In this document: in pieces, positions 1-5,379 of the stretch
Position numbering within the stretch: position 1 is the first letter of the stretch
Layout: each line of letters begins with the position of its first letter
Assembly: GCA_049680185.1 (NCBI GenBank)
Contig: JBAUHI010000052.1
Span: forward strand, 1 to 13,684
DNA length: 13,684 nucleotides
Direction of reading: 5' to 3'
Origin: CAMLHU01 sp049680185
GTDB taxonomy: Bacteria; Gemmatimonadota; Gemmatimonadetes; Gemmatimonadales; GWC2-71-9
Program-made: the position numbers and the translations under genes
The notes under the pieces: generated by a model
What the model was told of the DNA's origin: nothing
What the model saw: the letters and a program-made list of their open reading frames with translations, nothing else
The model's database searches: none

Positions 1-224
1 TGGTCGATGCTCACCACCAGGCCCTGCTCCTTGGGCGTGAGCGGGCGGGCCTGGGCGTGCGGCAGCTGGACGTCCACCCCACCCTGCATCATCGGTGCGG
101 CGATCATGAAGATGATCAGCAGCACGAACGCCACATCGACCAGGGAGGTGACGTTGATGTCCGCGTTCAGCGGCGGCGGCCCCTGCCGCCCCCGCAGTCC
201 CGACGATCCGATGCCCCCCGCCAT
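1..224 (-). CDS. tolR: ExbD/TolR-family biopolymer transport protein (partial; C-terminus beyond window)
   Basis: Proton-motive-force-coupled energy transducer that works with the upstream TolQ/ExbB in the inner membrane, either for the Tol-Pal envelope system or for TonB. The ATG at 224 gives 74 complete residues before the window ends. The visible part has the family layout: a short cytoplasmic segment containing PPPLNADINVTSLVDV, then one transmembrane helix (about residues 28-45, LVDVAFVLLIIFMIAAP). This helix carries the membrane-embedded Asp that follows SLV, the conserved proton-pathway residue. The start of the periplasmic part (MMQGGVDVQLPHA) follows. The start lies 2 bp after the tolQ stop, so translation is probably coupled. 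The full protein should be about 130-150 residues. TolR and ExbD cannot be separated from this fragment; the symbol follows the TolQ-like neighbour. Confidence 0.9.
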   Translation of the reverse strand, partial: MAGGIGSSGLRGRQGPPPLNADINVTSLVDVAFVLLIIFMIAAPMMQGGVDVQLPHAQARPLTPKEQGLVVSID

Positions 225-226
225 CC

Positions 227-940
227 TTACAGCAACCCTTCGCGGGCCATCGTCCCGATGAGCTCGTCGGCAAAGCCCTCCATCTCGGCACCGTAGAGCG
301 CCACCCGGTTGGCAAAGATGTTGTACCCGATCACCGCGGGGATCGCCGTCGCCAGGCCGGCCACGGTGGTGACCAGCGCCTCGGCGACACCCGGCGCCAC
401 CGCGGCGATGTTCCCCGACCCGCCCGCGGCGATGCCGATGAAGGCACTCATCACTCCGAGGACGGTGCCCAGGAGCCCCATCAACGGGCTCACCGAGCCG
501 ACGGTGGCGAGCCACGGGAGATGCTGCGCGGCGACATCGCGCTCGGCGGCGATGTCCTTTCCGAGCATCATCTTGAGCGCCTCCAGTTGGGTGACGCTCA
601 GCGACCCCTTGGGCACGTCGCCCACGTCGCGCAGGGCCCCGGGACGGAGCTCGGAGAAGAAGTTGATCGCCTCGCGAAAGATCCGGTGATACGGCGAGGG
701 GGGCAGCTTCATCACCGCATGGTAGGCGTCACGGAGCCGCGTAGTGCGCTCGATCTCCGAAAAGAACCGGTCCCCCTGCTGGCGGAGCCGCCGGAACTGC
801 CACCACTTCTGGACGATGATGAACCAGGAGAGGAGGGAGAACAACGCCGTGACCACGAGCACCACGATGGTCGAGGTGCTCGAGTGGAGCACCAGGTCGA
901 GCGACGACCGCGGGATCGCACCGCCAAGCTGCAGGATCAC
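227..940 (-). CDS. tolQ: TolQ/ExbB/MotA-family proton channel protein
   Basis: Inner-membrane channel-forming subunit that pairs with the ExbD/TolR protein encoded immediately downstream. I choose the GTG at 940 (237 aa): a GGAGG sequence lies 5 nt upstream, and the codon overlaps the stop of the preceding epimerase gene (GTGA). The open frame continues further upstream, but only as a shadow of the epimerase gene. Three hydrophobic segments match the family: residues about 23-45 (IVVLVVTALFSLLSWFIIV), about 141-172 (LPWLATVGSVSPLMGLLGTV and following) and about 183-210 (VAPGVAEALVTTVAGLATAI and following). The GLLGTVLGVM and EALVTTVAGLATAIPA stretches are the family signature in helices 2 and 3. 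A charged cytoplasmic region of about 95 residues joins helices 1 and 2, as in TolQ/ExbB. Length is normal. Assignment to TolQ rather than ExbB is inference. Confidence 0.92.
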   Translation of the reverse strand: MILQLGGAIPRSSLDLVLHSSTSTIVVLVVTALFSLLSWFIIVQKWWQFRRLRQQGDRFFSEIERTTRLRDAYHAVMKLPPSPYHRIFREAINFFSELRPGALRDVGDVPKGSLSVTQLEALKMMLGKDIAAERDVAAQHLPWLATVGSVSPLMGLLGTVLGVMSAFIGIAAGGSGNIAAVAPGVAEALVTTVAGLATAIPAVIGYNIFANRVALYGAEMEGFADELIGTMAREGLL

Positions 941-1887
941 CGAACCTCCGTTCGCATCCAGTGGACCAACGCCGCCAGACCCTCTTCGAACCCGACCTCC
1001 GCCCGCCAGCCGAGCACTGCGCCGGCCCGGGAAGGATCGAGTGCGCTCCGCGCCAACTCGCCCGCGCGCACCGGCGCGTGCGCCACCGTGGGTACGGTCC
1101 CGGTCGCCCGGCCGATGGCCCCGACCACATCCAGCACCGAATGCTCGAGCCCGGTGCCGATGTTGATCGCGATGGTGTCGGGGTCTGCGCCCCCAGGAAG
1201 CGGCGTCGTGCCGGCCAGCAGGTTGGCCCGCGCGACATCGCCCACGAAGACGTAGTCGCGGGTCTGGCGACCATCCCCGAAGACCGTGAGCGGCTCCCCC
1301 CGGAGCGCGCGCCCCGTGAAGATCGACATCACCCCGGCCTCGCCGGAGGGATCCTGCCGCGGCCCGAACACGTTGGCGTACCGCAGCGCGACGACCTCGA
1401 AGCCCCGCAAGGCGCCCAGCACCCGGAGCGCGTGCTCCCCGGCCAGTTTGCTCACGCCATACGGGGAGATCGGGCACTTGGGTGCCGTCTCCGGCGTAGG
1501 TACCTGATCGGCCTCGCCGTAGAGGACCCCGCCGCTCGAGGCGAACACCACCCGCCGGACCCCGCCTTCGGCAGCACCTTCAAGCTGGTTCACCAGTCCC
1601 ATGACATTGATGTCCGTGTCGCGCAGCGGGTCGCGAACGGAGACCCGTACGTCCACCTGCGCCGCCTGCACGACGAGGACGTCGAAGCGGCCGGCCGCGA
1701 TGGCGCGCCGAGCCTCCGGCGAGCGGACGTCGAGCTGGAGGATCGGCACCCCCGCCGGGACGTTGCCGGCCTTGCCGGTCGACAGGTCGTCGAGCACCGT
1801 CACCGACCAGCCGGCGGCGGCATACGCTTCCACGACGTGAGAGCCGATGAATCCTGCGCCGCCGGCCACGAGTACGCGTCGGTTCAT
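937..1887 (-). CDS. NAD-dependent epimerase/dehydratase (extended SDR, UDP-glucose 4-epimerase-like)
   Basis: Extended short-chain dehydrogenase/reductase acting on a nucleotide sugar, most likely supplying a sugar for surface polysaccharide. With the ATG at 1887 the protein has 316 residues, normal for the family. The N-terminus has the dinucleotide-binding glycine motif GGAGFIGS (residues 9-16), followed by the Asp-rich DDLSTG segment that binds the NAD ribose. The catalytic Tyr/Lys pair is Y143 and K147 in SPYGVSK, with the serine in FASSGG (about 117-118). The segment LRYANVFGPRQDP is typical of GalE-like enzymes. One deviation: the usual His before AAQ is Gln (VVQAAQ, about 74-77). A GTG at 1890 is in frame, but the ATG is preferred because a TAGATT box sits exactly 6 nt before it. 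Substrate is unknown; the cofactor family is secure. Confidence 0.9.
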   Translation of the reverse strand: MNRRVLVAGGAGFIGSHVVEAYAAAGWSVTVLDDLSTGKAGNVPAGVPILQLDVRSPEARRAIAAGRFDVLVVQAAQVDVRVSVRDPLRDTDINVMGLVNQLEGAAEGGVRRVVFASSGGVLYGEADQVPTPETAPKCPISPYGVSKLAGEHALRVLGALRGFEVVALRYANVFGPRQDPSGEAGVMSIFTGRALRGEPLTVFGDGRQTRDYVFVGDVARANLLAGTTPLPGGADPDTIAINIGTGLEHSVLDVVGAIGRATGTVPTVAHAPVRAGELARSALDPSRAGAVLGWRAEVGFEEGLAALVHWMRTEVR

Positions 1888-1893
1888 CACCGC

Positions 1894-1899
1894 AATCTA
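1894..1899 (-). promoter_or_regulatory. Candidate -10 box (TAGATT) for a leaderless epimerase mRNA
   Basis: On the minus strand TAGATT matches 4 of 6 bases of the -10 consensus and fits TANNNT. It ends 6 nt before the ATG at 1887, so transcription would begin at or near the start codon. There is no Shine-Dalgarno sequence before this ATG. I see no clear -35 box, and the surrounding sequence is very GC-rich, so this remains tentative. Confidence 0.35.
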
Positions 1900-1938
1900 G
1901 CGGGGGCCGGCCCGGGCCCGCAGGCGCCCACGAACGAC

Positions 1939-1978
1939 GTCGGCGCGGAAGACCGAACCAACGGTCCGCCGCGCCGAC
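1939..1978 (-). terminator. Strong hairpin downstream of the LysM gene (candidate terminator)
   Basis: A perfect 10-bp inverted repeat (GTCGGCGCGG at 1939-1948 and CCGCGCCGAC at 1969-1978) encloses a second 5-bp stem (GACCG at 1951-1955 and CGGTC at 1962-1966) around a 6-nt loop. The two stems are separated by a 2x2 internal loop. It starts 25 nt after the LysM gene stop and lies before the epimerase gene. No run of U follows on the transcribed strand, so it may be an RNA 3'-end protecting hairpin rather than a classical intrinsic terminator. The 112-bp gap between the two genes holds nothing else clear apart from the -10-like box. Confidence 0.45.
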
Positions 1979-2002
1979 GAAGGTCCCATCTCGATATCAG
2001 GA

Positions 2003-3274
2003 TCAGCCCGGGAGCTTCGCGATCTGGCGGATCGGGGAGCCCGATTCGAACTTGGGTGCGGTCAGGCTGGTGATGCGTGCCGTGGCGGAGTGATCGCCGA
2101 CGTGCACGATCTTCAAGTGCGCCGCGACATTGGGGACGGCACCGATCGGCGAATCGTCATCGTTGGGCGTGACCTGGACCTCGAAGATGTCGCCGGCCCG
2201 GACGCCATCGGCCCGACCCTTGTCGATGAACACCACCGTCTCCGACAGCTTGAGCGGCTGGAGGTCCAATGCAAAGAGCACATGGCCCTGGATGCCGTTC
2301 GCGACCGGCGTCGCGCGGACGTGCCCCGGGTCGACGAACTTCTCTGCCAGGAGGGTGCGCGTCCCCTCGTGGATCGATCCATACTGGGCGATGACCACCG
2401 CCAGGTTCTGCGGGCGGCTGACGTCGATGACCTTCGCCAGTCCGACCGGCTGGACCACATCACCCCAGGTCGGGTCGGTCCGAGCGATCGTGACGAGGAG
2501 CAGCGTGTCGCCCACCTGGTAGGATCCACCCTTCGGCGGGGCGAGCGCGATCTTGCTATAGATCGACGACGCGGCGCCATACCCGCTGGAAGAGATCTGC
2601 AGCGGCACGGCATTGCCGATGACGCGCCCGTACGGCAGCGTCTGCCGTTCGCTCAGGAACCCTGAGGAGTAGAAGTCCGAGCGCCGCAGCGGACGGTAAT
2701 CGTCCTCGAACGTGGTCTGGATCACGTCCGGCTGACGCAACCCGGAGGTCGGCGGAAAGATCGGTGCCGTGTCCTGCGGCTCGACCGGTTCCGGTGGCGT
2801 GGTGTCAGGGGCGGCCGCAGCCGACTCGACCGCCGCCGACCCGGTATCCACCGCCGGGACCGCGGGAGTGGCCGTCGCGGCGACCGCCGTGTCCGCTGGG
2901 GGCGGGACCGACGCGGGCGTGGTGTCCGCCGGCGGCGCGACCACAGCGACCGTCACCGGTGCCGTGGTGTCGGCCGGGACGGACGCGACCGCGACATCCG
3001 AACGCAGGCGCAGCACCTCACCGGGATAGATCCAGTGCGGATCCTCCACGACGGCGGTGTTGAGCCGGTAGATGGCCGGCCAGAGGAGCGGATCGCCCAT
3101 GTACTGCTGGGCGAGGCCCCAGAGCGTGTCGCCGGTCTTGACCGTGTGTGTGCTGTCGGTCACGGCAGGCACTGATGCAGGGCTTTGTGCGACAGCCGCC
3201 GCGGGGACCGCGGCGGCTGCCAGACCCAGCGTCAGCGCGAGCGACTTAGAACGGGAGATCATCGTCCTGGCCAT
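2003..3274 (-). CDS. Exported LysM-domain peptidoglycan-binding protein
   Basis: Predicted exported cell-wall-binding protein of 423 residues. The ATG at 3274 has GGAGG 7 nt upstream; an in-frame ATG at 3262 is a weaker alternative. Residues 1-30 look like a Sec signal peptide: basic MARTMISRSK, hydrophobic LALTLGLAAAAVPA, then AVAQ. A LysM domain spans about 42-91 (HTVKTGDTLWGLAQQYMGDP, then WIYPGEVLRL). A low-complexity Pro/Ala/Val/Thr linker of about 80 residues follows, with repeated PADTT-like units. The C-terminal half (about 176-423) is a folded region I cannot assign; it contains a GYGAASSIYSKI stretch and a segment suggesting a beta-rich fold (GRADGVRAGDIFEV). The gene overlaps the end of ssb by 29 bp, so it is probably expressed with ssb although the functions look unrelated. 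Role is probably in wall binding or remodelling; no catalytic motif is visible. Confidence 0.85.
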   Translation of the reverse strand: MARTMISRSKSLALTLGLAAAAVPAAAVAQSPASVPAVTDSTHTVKTGDTLWGLAQQYMGDPLLWPAIYRLNTAVVEDPHWIYPGEVLRLRSDVAVASVPADTTAPVTVAVVAPPADTTPASVPPPADTAVAATATPAVPAVDTGSAAVESAAAAPDTTPPEPVEPQDTAPIFPPTSGLRQPDVIQTTFEDDYRPLRRSDFYSSGFLSERQTLPYGRVIGNAVPLQISSSGYGAASSIYSKIALAPPKGGSYQVGDTLLLVTIARTDPTWGDVVQPVGLAKVIDVSRPQNLAVVIAQYGSIHEGTRTLLAEKFVDPGHVRATPVANGIQGHVLFALDLQPLKLSETVVFIDKGRADGVRAGDIFEVQVTPNDDDSPIGAVPNVAAHLKIVHVGDHSATARITSLTAPKFESGSPIRQIAKLPG

Positions 3275-3731
3275 CAAGCGCCTCCGGGAAGTCCTCGAAC
3301 GATCCATCCTTGTCCTTGCCCTTCGCGGGCGCCGCTGCGGTCGCCTTCGCCGCCGCGTACGATTCGCCGCTCTCGCCGCCGCCGGAACGACCGGACAGCA
3401 GGATGAGCTCGCGGGCATTGATCTCGGTCGTGTACCGGGTCTGACCTTCGCGGTCCTGCCACGAGCGGTACTCGATGCTGCCCTCGACGAAGACCTTGTC
3501 GCCCTTCTTGCAATACTTCTCGGCGACATCGGCCAGGGTCGAGAACTTGGTGTTCCACAGCACCACACGGTGCCATTCGGTCTTTTCCTGCTTCTCGCCT
3601 GACTGGTTCTTCCACTGCCGCCCTGTGGCGACCGACAGCGTGGCCACCTTGGAGCCGTTGGAGGTGGTACGCACCTCCGGATCTGCGCCCAAATTGCCGA
3701 TCAGGGTGGCCTTGTTGAGACTCCGGCTCAT
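3246..3731 (-). CDS. ssb: Single-stranded DNA-binding protein
   Basis: Coats single-stranded DNA during replication, recombination and repair, and recruits partner proteins through its acidic tail. The protein has 161 residues. The N-terminal OB fold covers about 1-107, beginning MSRSLNKATLIGNLGADPEV and including WHRVVLW, KKGDKVFVEGSIEYRSW and INARELILL. A Gly/Ser/Ala/Lys-rich flexible linker follows. The C-terminus is the canonical acidic tip DDDLPF (residues 156-161), as in E. coli SSB. Length is typical of bacterial SSB. The ATG at 3731 has GGAG 8 nt upstream. The gene follows a near-consensus promoter and overlaps the LysM gene by 29 bp at its 3' end. Identification is secure from the fold signature and the tail. 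Confidence 0.97.
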   Translation of the reverse strand: MSRSLNKATLIGNLGADPEVRTTSNGSKVATLSVATGRQWKNQSGEKQEKTEWHRVVLWNTKFSTLADVAEKYCKKGDKVFVEGSIEYRSWQDREGQTRYTTEINARELILLSGRSGGGESGESYAAAKATAAAPAKGKDKDGSFEDFPEALDGQDDDLPF

Positions 3732-3781
3732 ACGACGCTCCAGTGCAATTCCGAGCCCCAGGTTCCAGCGGACTCAACGAC

Positions 3782-3810
3782 AGTATAGGACTCGCAAGTC
3801 CTTTTGTCAA
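3782..3810 (-). promoter_or_regulatory. Sigma70-type promoter for ssb (TTGACA-17-TATACT)
   Basis: On the minus strand a perfect -35 box TTGACA (3810-3805) is separated by exactly 17 nt from TATACT (3787-3782), which matches 5 of 6 consensus positions. Transcription should start near 3775, giving a leader of about 40-45 nt before the ssb ATG. It is the clearest promoter in the window and should drive ssb and the overlapping LysM gene. Confidence 0.85.
3787..3802. promoter_or_regulatory. Inverted repeat inside the ssb promoter spacer (candidate operator)
   Basis: AGGACT and AGTCCT form perfect 6-bp arms around a 4-nt centre. The repeat lies almost wholly between the -35 and -10 boxes and touches the first base of the -10. 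A protein bound here would block or reshape RNA polymerase binding. The short arms could also arise by chance, and no regulator is identified. Confidence 0.35.
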
Positions 3811-3836
3811 CCAAACATACGCCACTTGGTACCGAA

Positions 3837-4295
3837 TTACGCGAGGGGGGTCCGACCCCGCCGCAGCACCAGCGCCGCCTCGACCGGATGACGGTAGTAT
3901 TCGGCCCGTCGGTCCATCAGGACGAACCCCTCGCCCTGGTACAACGTGACGGCCGCCACGTTGCCCTCCCGCACCTCCAGGAACACCTGCCGCACCGGCC
4001 CCGCGTCGAACCGCGCCAGCATCAGATCCAGCAACGCGCGTGCGATGCCACGACGCCGATGCTCCTCGGCCACGGCCAGGTTCAGGATCTCGCCGTCGTC
4101 GGCGACGATCCGGCCGAGGCCGTATCCCACCACCGCACCGGCGCCCTCCGCGACGAACCCGAACGACGACTCCGCCGTCAGCACCTCACGGAGGCTCACT
4201 GCGGACCAGGGGTCAGTGAACGCGACCCGCTCCAGCGCCGCGAGCGCTGGCGCGTCAGCCGACGTCGCCGGTCGGGTCCGGTAAGGGGCGTCCAT
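3837..4295 (-). CDS. rimI: RimI-type GNAT N-acetyltransferase
   Basis: GNAT-family enzyme that transfers acetyl from acetyl-CoA to a protein N-terminus, classically that of ribosomal protein S18. The ATG at 4295 has GGGAGGAGG about 3-4 nt upstream and gives 152 residues, typical of RimI; the longer open frame is only shadow inside tsaB. The acetyl-CoA-binding motif A is LNLAVAEEHRRRGIARALL (about 71-89). Motif B includes FLEVREGNVAAVTLYQGEGF (about 105-124), placing E107 and Y119 where RimI has its catalytic Glu and Tyr. The N-terminal FTDPWS motif (about 26-31) is also characteristic. The gene overlaps tsaB by 41 bp. Linkage of rimI with tsaB and tsaE is common in bacteria and supports the call over a generic GNAT. 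Confidence 0.93.
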   Translation of the reverse strand: MDAPYRTRPATSADAPALAALERVAFTDPWSAVSLREVLTAESSFGFVAEGAGAVVGYGLGRIVADDGEILNLAVAEEHRRRGIARALLDLMLARFDAGPVRQVFLEVREGNVAAVTLYQGEGFVLMDRRAEYYRHPVEAALVLRRGRTPLA

Positions 4296-4968
4296 GCGCC
4301 TCCTCCCATTTGCGCTGGGCCTCGGCCGGCCGGCCGTACAGCGGCTCCCACCGGTCGAGGTCGGCGATCGGCGTGAGACCGCCAGCAAGATCCAGCAACT
4401 CGAGCAATGTGATCGCCATCGATGCCGGAGGCGCCAACCGGTGCCCGCCCACCGCCTTGGCGATCTGCGCCAGCACCGCCTCGGAGGCGGTACCCACGAG
4501 TGCGGCCCCCGGCGCGACCAGCGCCCCTGCCTCGCCAGCCGGCACCGCGGTCGGCGCGTGCAGCACTTTCACTGCCGCCTTCTGGACATCGTACCCAGCG
4601 GCGTAGACCTCCCCCCGCAACGCATCCGAGACTGCAAGCACCGGACCGGCGTGCGGCGGCAATGCGCCCGCCGCCAGCAGCAAGAGTGATGGTGCGGTCC
4701 GCACCTCGATCGCCCGTGCCGCCACAAGCGCCTTCACGACGCTCGCCCCGACTCGCAACCCGGTGAAGCTCCCCGGACCGTCCGCCAGCAGGATACCGTC
4801 GAGCTGCTCCAGCGTCACGCCCGCTTCGCCAAGGACCGTCTCGATCATCGGCAGCAGTGCCTTCGCGTGGTCCCGCGCACCCCGCAGCGACCGCTCCGCC
4901 CGCGGACCACTGGCGTCGCCGACCGCAACGGCGGCCCGGTCAGCGGAGGTATCGATGGCCAGCCACAT
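4255..4968 (-). CDS. tsaB: tRNA t6A biosynthesis protein TsaB
   Basis: Non-catalytic partner of TsaD in making N6-threonylcarbamoyladenosine at position 37 of ANN-decoding tRNAs. The ATG at 4968 overlaps the tsaE stop by one base (TGATG) and gives 237 residues; an in-frame TTG at 4971 would add one residue. The N-terminus MWLAIDTSAD matches the first strand of the ASKHA fold. The hallmark DGPGSFTGLR is at about 63-72, followed by GASVVKALV. The conserved SDALRGEVYAAGY segment is also present. Length agrees with TsaB (about 220-240) and not with TsaD (about 340), and the metal-binding histidines of TsaD are absent. tsaE lies upstream and rimI overlaps downstream. TsaD is not in the window. Confidence 0.95.
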   Translation of the reverse strand: MWLAIDTSADRAAVAVGDASGPRAERSLRGARDHAKALLPMIETVLGEAGVTLEQLDGILLADGPGSFTGLRVGASVVKALVAARAIEVRTAPSLLLLAAGALPPHAGPVLAVSDALRGEVYAAGYDVQKAAVKVLHAPTAVPAGEAGALVAPGAALVGTASEAVLAQIAKAVGGHRLAPPASMAITLLELLDLAGGLTPIADLDRWEPLYGRPAEAQRKWEEAHGRPLPDPTGDVG

Positions 4969-5369
4969 CAACGACGCTCCACCCCGCGGCGCGCGGGGTC
5001 ATCGGGAAGGTGTTGGAGAAAGTATCGGTGGGTCGGTGCGGGTGCCCAGTCGCCAGCCCGTTCCGGCCACTCGATGAGGATCGCGTCACCCTCGCTGATC
5101 AGCCCGCCCCAATCGAGGTCGGCGGCCTCCTCCGGACGCCGGAGTCGATAACAGTCGAGGTGGAAGACGGGCCCGCGCCGTCCGACATACCGATGCACCA
5201 GGTTGTAGGTCGGACTGGTGGCGGGTACGCTAACCCCAAGACCCCGGACGATCGCCTGGACCAGTGTCGTCTTCCCCGCGCCCAGTTCTCCGGTGAGGGC
5301 CACGACCGCGCCGGGCGGCAATTCGGCGCCGAGCTGTTCCCCGAAGGCGGCCAACTCGGCCTCGGTCAT
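4968..5369 (-). CDS. tsaE: tRNA t6A biosynthesis ATPase TsaE
   Basis: Small P-loop ATPase that drives turnover of the TsaB-TsaD complex in t6A synthesis. Walker A is TGELGAGKTT (about 26-35). Other family markers are SPTYNLVHRY (52-61), HLDCYRL (70-76) and the IEWPER motif (99-104). I choose the ATG at 5369 (133 aa) because AGGA lies 8 nt upstream. An ATG at 5378, one base after the uvrB stop, would add MPA and is a fair alternative, but it has no suitable Shine-Dalgarno. The longer open frame to 5441 lies inside uvrB. Placement between uvrB and tsaB with almost no spacing indicates one transcript. Confidence 0.94.
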   Translation of the reverse strand: MTEAELAAFGEQLGAELPPGAVVALTGELGAGKTTLVQAIVRGLGVSVPATSPTYNLVHRYVGRRGPVFHLDCYRLRRPEEAADLDWGGLISEGDAILIEWPERAGDWAPAPTHRYFLQHLPDDPARRGVERR

Positions 5370-5379
5370 CGCTGGCATC

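Noticed and set aside
961..2073. 370-codon plus-strand open frame over the epimerase region
   Set aside because: It runs through the epimerase gene and across the intergenic hairpin and has no domain signature.
3274..3825. 183-codon frame overlapping ssb
   Set aside because: Out-of-frame shadow of ssb that runs through the ssb promoter; it has no domain.
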